Source: a virus
Virus record (IMG/VR): IMGVR_UViG_3300005833_000005
Span: 1-28,163 of that record
Length of the DNA: 28,163 nt
Direction: 5' to 3' (one strand)
The notes beneath the pieces were generated by a model. The model made no database searches, was not told the origin of the DNA, and saw only the letters and a list, made by a program, of their open reading frames with translations. The number at the start of each line of letters is the position of its first letter. The first letter of the stretch is position 1. A program made the translations under genes and the position numbers. Below, piece after piece: positions 20,901 through 27,213 of this stretch.

Positions 20901-23223
20901 GATTGATGCCATTGCTTCGGCGCTAAATGCAGCGGATGCCAATCATCTGATCACGTATCACCCGCGCTGGGACAATTACAATCTACGCACTCAGTCGTGG
21001 CTTGACTGGAATTCGATTCAGCACAACGACAATAATTCGCCGATGTGTTATGAATTGGCCCGGACGGGATATGACCTTACGTCGCCTACCAAACCGTTCC
21101 TGAATTCCGAACCGCCGTACTATCCCGATACGGCCATGGGTAATACCACGTCGGTACAGCGGAATCGCCAAAATGGGTGGTGGTCGATGCTCGGCGGTTC
21201 CATGGGTGTTGTCTACGGTGGAACGCGATATGGCACATGGAATATCGGAGGCAGCGGTCAATATGATTGGGTAGGTGCCGCAGACAAGACCGGATTGCAC
21301 ACCGGTAACATTGGAAAGATTCTGACGCAATTCCACTGGGAACGGCTCGTTCCTGACTGGGGTTCATCGGTCGTGACATCGTCGCGCGGGACCTATGGCA
21401 GTACGGATTATAGAGCCGTGGGAAGAGCCTCGGACGGCTCGGTTATCGCGGTCTATCTGCCTTCGGGTGGAAATGTTACCGTAGCCTTGTCGCAACTTTC
21501 GGCTTCGGGTACAGCGCAGTTCTTTGACGTGGCGAATGGTAACTCCGTGTCGTCCGTGAATGTTAACAATTTCGGCACCCAGGTATTCACTCCCCCTGGG
21601 AACAACTCTGATAACGGCTCGGACTGGGTACTCATTCTGTCGACTACGGCCGGACGGGTTTCGGCGCAGGGAGACGGAACCGTTACTCTAGGAGCGCGTG
21701 ATCCCCGATATTGGTTTGTCAACTTTGCGCGAGAGATGAATGGCGGTTGGTCTGATTGGAATGTTCAGCCTGGTGAAGAGGCTAACTTTAGAACTGCCTA
21801 TGGAAGATTCCAGAATATTCTAAAGGCGACAATTCCAGGAATTAAGACTGTCCTCGTGTATAATGACGGCACTACTACCGGATGTGATACTGATGCAATT
21901 TGGCCATCAGCAACGCCACCGGATGTGTTGGGTGTTGACACCTATAATGCCTGGCCGCATGTTACAGATGCTGCGGGATGGACAACCAAGATAAATCTTA
22001 CGGAAGCTGGTGGTCGTCCGGCAGGTATCGAGACGTGGCGTCAGAAGGCACTATCTCACGGTGTTCCTATCGCATTCCCCGAATTTGGCAATCCAGGATT
22101 AAACAATGGGGAGGGTGGTGGAGGTGGAGATGATCCTTATTGGTTACAGCAAATGCTCACTTATTGTCAATCCAAGGCTGGCACTGGTGCCGGTCAAGTA
22201 ATATATGCTGTCTACTTTAATATTGGTCTGAATGAAGGATATACATCGGACTACATCTTGTTCGCTGGTAGTAGCGGAATCACTATTCATCAGCCGTTGA
22301 ACAGTGAGGTTTTTAGAACTATTGCCAGGTCGGTGGGTTCCGTGACACCACCACCTCCTCCTCCTCCACCACCGACAACGACAGGATTCCCAGCAAGAGC
22401 AGCGGGTATCTGGTATAACAAGTGGGAAGGTCCCATTTTAGGAGCGTTCCCAAGTGACGTATTGGGAACCTTGAATTACGTCATGGGAGCATTCGCTGAA
22501 TCTAGCAGTATAGGAACGGGTAGTGTAAGTTTCTCAGGTTACGGTGGTTATGGTTCTGACGCTGCGCTGAAGGCTGACATTGAAGCTCTCAAGGCTCGGG
22601 GAATTAGCGTTGCAGTTTCGATTGGTGGAGCGACAAATAACGGAAAGACATTACTACAGAACTCAACTCATAGATCGCAGATGTTAGCGTCTATTCAATT
22701 CATGGTGAGTACGTACGGATTCAATGGTGTCGATTTCGATATGGAAGCATCGAACGACTGGACGCCTACGGAGATGGCAACCTTCTGTGGACAGTTAAAG
22801 GGGTACTTCGGTTCTCAGTTCATTGTTGGTATGACAATGGGACTGTACGGAATCCTTGGTGATAACTGGCGTACAGCAGCAGGGTTGGCTGGAAATAACT
22901 GTGATTACTATTGTCCCATGCTTTATGACTTCCCAGAGGCTGGCGACAGTCGTCTGACTGGAGTTGCGCAAGATAAGATTAATTTCTTGAATGCGGGTGG
23001 ATTAAGCACGAGCAAGATTATCCTTGGATTTATGTTGAGGGTAAACTCTGAGTCATATCCTAACGCATCTCCGTTGAATGTTGCGCTATCCGCGTATCAG
23101 ACGGCTAAGGCGAACAATCCCACGCTCCGTGGCGCGTTCCTGTGGGAGCATTACCGTGATTCACGTTCTAATCCGTCATGGCCGTTCGTTCGTAACATTG
23201 GTACATTTGTGAGGAATGGATAG
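17962..23223 (+). CDS. Giant tail adhesin/depolymerase with three glycosidase-like modules
   Basis: This 1753-residue protein starts at GTG 17962, with AGGAGA six bases upstream. Domains by approximate residue: 1-80 OB-like tail attachment domain; 125-310 lectin/LamG-like sandwich; 318-450 beta domain; 500-700 beta domain like those of the 825-residue virion protein; Gly-rich linker near 705. A GH26-like glycosidase spans 712-815 and resumes at 1230-1455 (acid/base candidate Glu1258 in AREMNGGW, nucleophile candidate Glu1374 in FPEFGNPG). Inserted within it, residues ~820-1228 form a DUF4038/GH140-like glycosidase plus beta tail (LGGDEQ at 968-973, NSEPPYYP with Glu1050). A nine-proline linker (1463-1471) leads to a GH18-like domain (1475-1753; VDFDME with Glu1595). 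It probably binds and digests the host surface glycan. Substrates are unknown. Confidence 0.82.
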   Translation: MAIDLESVLPQSVGTTAYYVIGTVVNTPAVSSMISVNIHGTVVILPHLQSYIPAVNDSCMIMVQGTQRIVIGAVTNPSMPTGDRGLAPLPSQAIPGTPISPVPSQADVTRTFVALSTGDWVSTNTTLLFDQFNGLDNWLISSGGDIVNGQFRMVASNSWYNAMARQSPLGNVIVMDFTGSTITIRVPQTIPMGVGKNYEQILFIENSVTGNRYEFMISGSDSNINARDRVSGTYHTYGISPYSSTDHQWIRISESGGMMRWWTSPNNLNWTLLAETTVSFSLSSMFVYLTCGHDGSVPDSYGYWDDCRIDVPSAVGQWRTDTKQPHMGNPGDGLHTGTWFYGQGINTALDGATISSAKIYLRRAAGGVYTSVAPTLYLVTQGSQPEAGPTLIGSPVTLSPIPYDSEGWFDLPLSFVQQFSNGGAFGIACHVPSANPFIAFSSLAERRQSGALQLTYNSGVPGGGGSFKYGQVFSQIRAVPTVSVVGTVSSNAQIASFSTVKNGTTIVKPSGTSTDDVLIAIHYNDTDGSLGAMTAPAGWALATNGSYTGSSGFVKIWWKAVTATEPATYDFTVGAGSENMVILLRGIGINTTTPFLTNPVFASATLPGTVHDAPSVSATAEGVLVCAWETQVPVVANNWTVPSDMVALGDVNQPADWVTAIAAYKRLSANVASGVRTAISSSTPAGTFGNIGLSFILAPSGTGGGGGGTVPGAFMMGASGIAVANGEMDAWLVNGPLQIAGTWGDVPGSQVEQWSTRPGGEYGSWTRALDIAVGAIFKSQGETWANAAAGTYDSRWQAIANQLKSNLGPSTIPGPTGGVAWPLKVATNGHYLVDQNNNPFFYSADTAWVSVSRLTVTDAKRYIDIKAAQGFSALQCSLTVWGRDQAGDKGSPFNGADLTQPNAAYWSDVDQILDYANSRGMLIVLWPLWMADNGGWAGGSAPSTGSMSTYGTWLGNRYRNRGHIMWALGGDEQYEQISPQIDAIASALNAADANHLITYHPRWDNYNLRTQSWLDWNSIQHNDNNSPMCYELARTGYDLTSPTKPFLNSEPPYYPDTAMGNTTSVQRNRQNGWWSMLGGSMGVVYGGTRYGTWNIGGSGQYDWVGAADKTGLHTGNIGKILTQFHWERLVPDWGSSVVTSSRGTYGSTDYRAVGRASDGSVIAVYLPSGGNVTVALSQLSASGTAQFFDVANGNSVSSVNVNNFGTQVFTPPGNNSDNGSDWVLILSTTAGRVSAQGDGTVTLGARDPRYWFVNFAREMNGGWSDWNVQPGEEANFRTAYGRFQNILKATIPGIKTVLVYNDGTTTGCDTDAIWPSATPPDVLGVDTYNAWPHVTDAAGWTTKINLTEAGGRPAGIETWRQKALSHGVPIAFPEFGNPGLNNGEGGGGGDDPYWLQQMLTYCQSKAGTGAGQVIYAVYFNIGLNEGYTSDYILFAGSSGITIHQPLNSEVFRTIARSVGSVTPPPPPPPPPTTTGFPARAAGIWYNKWEGPILGAFPSDVLGTLNYVMGAFAESSSIGTGSVSFSGYGGYGSDAALKADIEALKARGISVAVSIGGATNNGKTLLQNSTHRSQMLASIQFMVSTYGFNGVDFDMEASNDWTPTEMATFCGQLKGYFGSQFIVGMTMGLYGILGDNWRTAAGLAGNNCDYYCPMLYDFPEAGDSRLTGVAQDKINFLNAGGLSTSKIILGFMLRVNSESYPNASPLNVALSAYQTAKANNPTLRGAFLWEHYRDSRSNPSWPFVRNIGTFVRNG

Positions 23224-23224
23224 C

Positions 23225-23881
23225 ATGCCAACATTTAATGCTTACGGATTTCAGTTACCTGCGATTGATGACCAGTTGGATATTCCTGGTGATTTGCGTA
23301 GGCTGGCTGACTCGATTGGTCCTTACGTGATTCAGATGTATGACTCCGTAGCGGATAGGGATGCAAGAATACCTGCACCAACGGAGGGCATGACAGCTTG
23401 GCTACGTGATACTAATATCATGACTAGATATAACGGTTCGGCATGGTTCATCGAATCATATGGTTATGCGTTGCCATCACCACAGACTAATCAATATGAC
23501 AATAATGGCAACGAGATCTCGCAAACCAGTACGTGGGCTGCTATGCCTAATAGTCCGAATGTTTCGATGACTAATTCTAATCCTCACTATGAACTGGAGG
23601 TTAGGGTGGACTATTCAGCCTGGTTGGTGACGACCGGTCAAGCGGTGCGAGCACAAATCATCAGTACTGATGGCTGGTGGTCTACACAATTGCCATGGGG
23701 AAATGTGCTTTACTTGGGTAACGTTGGTGGCGCAACTGTCCAATGTTCAGCAACCTTTTCAGCATTGGTAACTCGGGTGAGTACTGCAAACTTTTCCTGG
23801 CAGGCTCGCCGTGATAACACGTCCGGGGTAAATCAGGTTAATTATCCGAGTATTACTGTAACGCCGTTAAGGTATATCTAG
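23225..23881 (+). CDS. Minor tail-tip protein, first of two paralogues
   Basis: This 218-residue protein is read from ATG 23225, with GAGGA nine bases upstream; the ATG at 23216 is too close to that site and overlaps the adhesin. The N-terminal ~75 residues share a clear pattern with the next gene: YGFQLPAIDDQLDIPGDL, DSIG, RDARI, EGMTAWL.DTNI and a following aromatic strand. This motif set is common in actinophage proteins near the tail tip and baseplate. The C-terminal ~120 residues are beta-rich and differ from the paralogue, so they may be the exposed, variable part. A receptor-binding or fibre-tip role is plausible but unproven. Confidence 0.65.
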   Translation: MPTFNAYGFQLPAIDDQLDIPGDLRRLADSIGPYVIQMYDSVADRDARIPAPTEGMTAWLRDTNIMTRYNGSAWFIESYGYALPSPQTNQYDNNGNEISQTSTWAAMPNSPNVSMTNSNPHYELEVRVDYSAWLVTTGQAVRAQIISTDGWWSTQLPWGNVLYLGNVGGATVQCSATFSALVTRVSTANFSWQARRDNTSGVNQVNYPSITVTPLRYI

Positions 23882-24538
23882 ATGGCTACTAATAGGTATG
23901 GATTCGTTTACCCGCTCTCCGATGCACAGGTTGATGTACCCAATGATACCTTGGCGCTAGTGGATTCGATTGGTTCTCATTCCATTGATAGATTTACAAA
24001 TGCTGGTCAGCGTGATTCGTTTATCACTCAACCGGTAGAGGGTCAAGTTGCTTGGCTGGATGATATTAATATTCTGACATTTTATACCGGTACTCAGTGG
24101 CTTGAGCATAAGGGAAAAGGTGTCAATCTGCCTGCCACGGTGGAAAGCTACGGTGATGGGCAGAATGTCATTTCGGCTGCTTCGGCAGATGTGCTGCCTA
24201 GTTTTACTGCTAATGCTGTCATTACTAATCCACATCCCTCGCGTAGCATGAGATGCCAGATTATTTACTCCTGTTGGATTGCCTCTAATGGTGCTGTAGT
24301 CCAGGCAGGAGTAACATCAACTGGCGCTTTTACTCTGACAATTCCTCCACCATCTGCGGGTTGGGGACGGACCATTTATGTAGGTAACATTGGGTCGGTT
24401 GCCATTCAACGGATGGGAACTATTGTGGTTGAATTGCCGTCCGGTACGACAACATTCCAGTGGAAAGCTTGGAGGAACAGCGGTAGTCCTCTGGTCAGTT
24501 ATCCAGTTACAACAGTTATTCCGCAATGTTACCTTTAG
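23882..24538 (+). CDS. Minor tail-tip protein, second paralogue
   Basis: This 218-residue protein starts at ATG 23882, directly after the TAG of its paralogue, and has exactly the same length. The shared N-terminal block reads YGFVYPLSDAQVDVPND, DSIGSHSIDRF, RDSFI, EGQVAWLDDINILTFYTG. Late segments also align in order (a strand with a Trp near residue 135, then NIGS/NVGG, then FQWKAWR versus FSWQARR, then YP.[IT]TV at the end), so the duplication covers the whole gene. Divergence is moderate to high, so it is old. Two non-identical copies could form a hetero-oligomeric tip or allow separate receptor specificities (inference). Confidence 0.65.
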   Translation: MATNRYGFVYPLSDAQVDVPNDTLALVDSIGSHSIDRFTNAGQRDSFITQPVEGQVAWLDDINILTFYTGTQWLEHKGKGVNLPATVESYGDGQNVISAASADVLPSFTANAVITNPHPSRSMRCQIIYSCWIASNGAVVQAGVTSTGAFTLTIPPPSAGWGRTIYVGNIGSVAIQRMGTIVVELPSGTTTFQWKAWRNSGSPLVSYPVTTVIPQCYL

Positions 24539-24549
24539 GAGCGGACAGC

Positions 24550-25419
24550 ATGAAGGCCAAGATTGATAGCGTTCGTTGTCCACTGGCCTTGTGGCGTCCG
24601 CTATCGGCGCGCCAGAATGAACCTAAAATCGTCCCGCGTATATTAATCACGCATACCATGGTTGGTTACTTGCGTGGCACAGAAACAATGTTCAGGCAGA
24701 ATGGATTCAATGGAACCGAGTCGCATTTTGGTCTCGGTGGTCCGGCTGATGGCAAAGATTTAGATGGTGTCCTTTGGCAATGGCAGGCATTGGATCGACA
24801 GGCTGATGCACAGTATAGAGGTAATACTTATGCGACATCTATTGAGACCTCGGATGGTGGTAAGCCTTCAACTCTGTGGTCGGAAAAGCAATTAGAAGCA
24901 CTGATCAGATTGCATGTGTGGTGGTCTCAAGCAACAGGAAACCCGGGAAAGATCGTTGATACGTGGAACGGCAATGGGTGGGGTTGGCACGCTCAGTTTA
25001 ACGAGTGGAATCCGAACGGACATGTTTGTCCGGGAGATGCAAGAATCGCTCAACTCCATGAAGTCGTATGGCCTACTGCCGCACGTAGAGTGGGGGAGAA
25101 AGGCGGCCCGTCCAGCCGTGGCGCTGGCCGGACTTCTGTGTCAGACTTTCCACTGTATCCGTTGGATACAGGTGAGTATTTCGGTCCAGAGTCCGGTCCG
25201 AATGAATCGGTTAGCGGATTTCATAGGCATTCTGCTGACTTACGTTTATGGCAGAATAGAATGGCAGAGCGTGGGTGGCAGATAAAGTCGGATGGATTGT
25301 ATGGATATTTTACACGAGCAATTGTTATGCAGTTCCAAGAGGAAATGGGATTGACGGTTGACGGTTTAATTGGTAAAGACACATGGGATGCCGCGTGGCT
25401 TAGGGAAGTGACTCGTTAA
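24550..25419 (+). CDS. Endolysin: N-acetylmuramoyl-L-alanine amidase with peptidoglycan-binding domain
   Basis: This 289-residue protein is read from ATG 24550, with AGGAG eight bases upstream. Residues ~15-185 form an Amidase_2/PGRP-type domain: LITHTMVGY with His35, ESHFGLGG with His59, a WQWQALDRQADAQYRGN middle and WHAQFNEWNPNGHVCPGDAR with His147 and Cys160. His35, His147 and Cys160 are candidate zinc ligands. The enzyme would cut the bond between the glycan strand and the stem peptide. A linker rich in Gly/Ser/Arg (~185-205) leads to a PGB_1-type binding domain (~225-285; LWQNRMAERGW, then GYFTRAIVMQFQEEMGL). There is no signal peptide, so export depends on a holin. The two membrane proteins that follow are candidates. 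Confidence 0.88.
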   Translation: MKAKIDSVRCPLALWRPLSARQNEPKIVPRILITHTMVGYLRGTETMFRQNGFNGTESHFGLGGPADGKDLDGVLWQWQALDRQADAQYRGNTYATSIETSDGGKPSTLWSEKQLEALIRLHVWWSQATGNPGKIVDTWNGNGWGWHAQFNEWNPNGHVCPGDARIAQLHEVVWPTAARRVGEKGGPSSRGAGRTSVSDFPLYPLDTGEYFGPESGPNESVSGFHRHSADLRLWQNRMAERGWQIKSDGLYGYFTRAIVMQFQEEMGLTVDGLIGKDTWDAAWLREVTR

Positions 25420-25424
25420 TAAAA

Positions 25425-25470
25425 GACGGGCTTAGGAGGGATAGAAAATGGAACCTACTGAAAGCCCGTC
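25425..25470 (+). promoter_or_regulatory. 9-bp hairpin with ribosome site and start codon in its loop
   Basis: GACGGGCTT (25425-25433) is perfectly complementary to 25462-25470. The 28-base loop holds AGGAGGG (25434-25440) and the ATG at 25448 of the next gene. It could also act as a stem after the endolysin gene, but no T-run follows. Confidence 0.5.
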
Positions 25471-25918
25471 ATTTGATTTAGTCAGAGAAATACTAGAATG
25501 TAAAATTCAAGCCCTTGTCGATAGGGTTGATATACAATTTCAGTTAGTTTCTAGTTGCCAAAAGGAAATGGCACAGGAACAGTTGTTAGCCTTGCAGGCC
25601 CATATAGATAAAGCAACAGAGCAATTCAGGGCAATTGACATTAGACTGGCAGAACGTGACCTCCGTAGGATTCAGCAGAAAGAGGCAAGTGAGTTAGCGA
25701 TAGCTAAATCGGAAATCTCGACGGCAAAACAGATTGACTCAATTCAAGCATTAATCCAGAATAGCGTAGAAGCATTAAGTGATAAGATAATCGCTTTGAC
25801 AACTCGGATGGATCGGGGTGAGGGTCGTTCGTCAGGACTTAACGCGGGATGGGGTTACCTGATCGGTGCAATCGGGTTAGCGGCAACCGTTATTAGTATT
25901 GCTTATTCGCTCCGATAG
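25448..25918 (+). CDS. Coiled-coil membrane protein of the lysis cassette
   Basis: This 156-residue protein starts at ATG 25448 with AGGAGGGA upstream. Residues ~10-125 are strongly helical and charged, with heptad-like hydrophobics, suggesting a long coiled coil. Residues ~133-153 (GWGYLIGAIGLAATVISIAYSL) form one transmembrane segment, followed by a single Arg. There is no N-terminal signal. A C-terminal membrane anchor with a long coiled coil next to an endolysin is seen in many actinophages and is often annotated as a membrane protein or putative holin partner. It could regulate or assist the holin encoded next. It does not look like a spanin pair. Confidence 0.6.
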   Translation: MEPTESPSFDLVREILECKIQALVDRVDIQFQLVSSCQKEMAQEQLLALQAHIDKATEQFRAIDIRLAERDLRRIQQKEASELAIAKSEISTAKQIDSIQALIQNSVEALSDKIIALTTRMDRGEGRSSGLNAGWGYLIGAIGLAATVISIAYSLR

Positions 25919-25934
25919 TGAAAGGATTATCAAG

Positions 25935-26216
25935 ATGGGCGCATCGATCGTTCGGACCATTACGTCTTATCTGGTCGGATGGCTGGTCAGTTTTACTATT
26001 GTCCAGGAAGTCGGTCTCACTACTGATCAGTTGACGTGGCTGGTCCTCGCCCTTGTCACAGGAGCAAGCACCATGATTGGTTCCTTGTGGTACCTGGTGT
26101 TTCGTCGGCTTGAAAAGCGCTGGCCATGGCTGGGTTGGTTCCTGGGCAAGCCTGGCGCACCGATCTATCCACCCGTGCAACTTGGTTGGGTAGCGCAGGA
26201 GGGTGCTGAGAAGTAA
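25935..26216 (+). CDS. Putative holin (two transmembrane segments)
   Basis: This 93-residue protein is read from ATG 25935, with AAAGGA nine bases upstream. Two hydrophobic segments (about residues 7-24 and 31-53) are separated by a short polar turn (EVGLTTDQL). A basic cluster (FRRLEKRW) and a Pro/Gly-rich tail (WPWLGWFLGKPGAPIYPP) follow. This layout and its place just after the endolysin fit a holin, which would permeabilise the membrane to release the amidase. With the coiled-coil membrane protein it forms a two-gene membrane set. Which one is the true holin cannot be told from sequence alone. Confidence 0.65.
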   Translation: MGASIVRTITSYLVGWLVSFTIVQEVGLTTDQLTWLVLALVTGASTMIGSLWYLVFRRLEKRWPWLGWFLGKPGAPIYPPVQLGWVAQEGAEK

Positions 26217-26702
26217 ATGACTACTATTATCAAGTCGGCAGTTGTTTCCGGGTTACCAGCAAAACCACAAGGCATTGTTACGTTATATGTAACCTTGCAG
26301 CTTGGCGATGGACCAGGAACCGTGACCGTTCTCACTGATACAAGTGAGTATGTGCAAATTCCTCTTGTCTTCGAATTGGATTTTTCAAAAGTCACCATGG
26401 TGACCATTGGGCAACAGTCTCGTACGGTTAACGCGGTTGATCGGCCCGGTGTTTATCCCAATGGTGGGCGTGGTCCGAATGACCTTATCGTGTACACGCC
26501 GAAGTATGGCACATCAACTCGCACCAATAAATACGGGACAGAAGTGCAGGTCATTGACAACATAATTCCTGCCAATGGTGTTGTAAAAGGCATCGGGAAT
26601 ATTACTATCCCTGCGACCGGTTACATTCTTTCCGGTCACGGGACATCGGCTGAATGGCTGAACAAGAATGCGACCATTGATGCAGAAGTCATTCTATCCT
26701 GA
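26217..26702 (+). CDS. Last gene of the late operon; C-terminal domain recalls secreted cell-wall proteins
   Basis: This 161-residue protein starts at ATG 26217, immediately after the holin stop, with AGGAGGG about 11 bases upstream. Residues 1-80 are beta-rich with Val/Thr runs. Residues ~85-160 contain NDLIVYTPKYGTSTRTNKYG, then VQV, a Gly-rich turn, IPATGYILSGHGTSAEWL and a final strand. From memory this order (RG..LILYTP.YG.ST.TN.YG ... IP..GYVLSGHG) occurs in a module of secreted bacterial enzymes, including GH10-like and phosphodiester glycosidase proteins. I cannot confirm the family here. It may be a tail-surface or host-wall related protein. There is no signal peptide and no membrane segment. 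Confidence 0.55.
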   Translation: MTTIIKSAVVSGLPAKPQGIVTLYVTLQLGDGPGTVTVLTDTSEYVQIPLVFELDFSKVTMVTIGQQSRTVNAVDRPGVYPNGGRGPNDLIVYTPKYGTSTRTNKYGTEVQVIDNIIPANGVVKGIGNITIPATGYILSGHGTSAEWLNKNATIDAEVILS

Positions 26703-26916
26703 GGCGTGTACACGTTGCGTGAGGCGGGCCGTCTCGGCTGTTGCATGGGCTCGTCTGACCCGGTAGACTCGGCTTCGTAGCCAATGACAGGGCACGGATA
26801 GTCCCGTAAGGGGCACAAGTTACCCCGGTCGTTAGTTGATGTCGACCCAATGCGCTTGCATTGCATCACTTAGGTAAAGCTCCGAATGGTACGGTCGAAA
26901 TCCATTCGGAGCACAT
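26703..26916 (+). other. Non-coding stretch with several small hairpins, possible structured RNA
   Basis: No convincing ORF lies in these 214 bases on either strand. It starts with the palindrome CGTGTACACG (26705-26714). Small stems follow: GCCG-TCT-CGGC at 26728-26738, GGTCG/CGACC at 26827-26847, CAATGC-GCTT-GCATTG at 26848-26863, and an 11-bp stem at 26879-26912 next to the tRNA. They may fold as part of a late transcript or a small RNA. I recognise no known RNA family. Confidence 0.4.
26879..26912 (+). other. 11-bp hairpin four bases before the tRNA
   Basis: GCTCCGAATGG (26879-26889) pairs perfectly with 26902-26912 around a 12-base loop. The tRNA begins at 26917. No T-run follows, so an RNA-processing signal for tRNA 5' maturation is a better guess than a terminator. 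Confidence 0.5.
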
Positions 26917-26991
26917 CGCGGGATGGCGCAGTTCGGTTAGCGCGACGGGCTCATACCCCGTAGGTCACGGGTTCGAATCCCGTTCCCGCTA
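26917..26991 (+). tRNA. tRNA-Met (CAT anticodon), initiator-like anticodon stem
   Basis: A full cloverleaf folds. Acceptor 26917-26923 pairs with 26984-26990 (six pairs, with C1 opposite U72). The D arm is GCGC/GCGC, the anticodon stem ACGGG/CCCGT has loop CTCATAC (anticodon 26952-26954), the variable loop is AGGTC, and the T arm ACGGG/CCCGT has loop TTCGAAT. The discriminator base is A and no CCA is encoded. Three consecutive G-C pairs next to the anticodon loop and an unpaired 1-72 position are hallmarks of initiator tRNA. The C11-G24 pair is more like an elongator. Reading as Ile2 with a lysidine anticodon cannot be excluded. Confidence 0.88.
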
Positions 26992-27080
26992 CTCTCGGTT
27001 TGAGAAAAGGATTGAGCCGGAACGGATGTCCCCACATGCATCCCGGGTTCTACGCTCTCCTAACTTGAATCGGGAACGGT

Positions 27081-27141
27081 TGGAGTAAAGTGGGAATCTT
27101 TGTGCGCCGTGTCCAGGATTCTCACTTAAGGACATACTCCA
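27081..27141 (+). terminator. Long interrupted hairpin downstream of the tRNA
   Basis: Two nested stems: 27081-27087 with 27135-27141 (7 bp), and 27088-27098 with 27117-27127 (11 bp with one G-U). An unpaired 7-base bulge lies on the right side and an 18-base loop closes it. Its place between the tRNA and the terminator below suggests a transcript-end or stability element. Confidence 0.5.
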
Positions 27142-27149
27142 GCCAAAGG

Positions 27150-27206
27150 GAACGGCTCGACTGCTAGCGGCTTAAACCGAGTGGGCTCAAGGCAGTCGAG
27201 CCGTTC
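27150..27206. terminator. Strong terminator between converging operons
   Basis: GAACGGCTCGACTGC (27150-27164) pairs perfectly with 27192-27206 (15 bp, 27-base loop). On the + strand a T-rich tail (TCTCATTTTACATTCC) follows, fitting intrinsic termination of the late operon. On the - strand the stem comes just after the stop of the last leftward gene, with only a short T-run, so it may serve both directions. Confidence 0.8.
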
Positions 27207-27213
27207 TCTCATT

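Noticed and set aside
26728-26800. A second tRNA or tmRNA in the gap before the tRNA
   Set aside because: No T-loop motif in the right spacing and no acceptor pairing could be drawn on either strand.
26861-27088. 75-codon + strand open frame across the tRNA
   Set aside because: It reads straight through the tRNA and hairpin; these features explain the sequence better, and there is no ribosome site.
26703-27213. Phage attachment site near the tRNA
   Set aside because: No integrase is in the window and a tRNA carried by a phage is not by itself evidence of attP; no direct-repeat core was visible.
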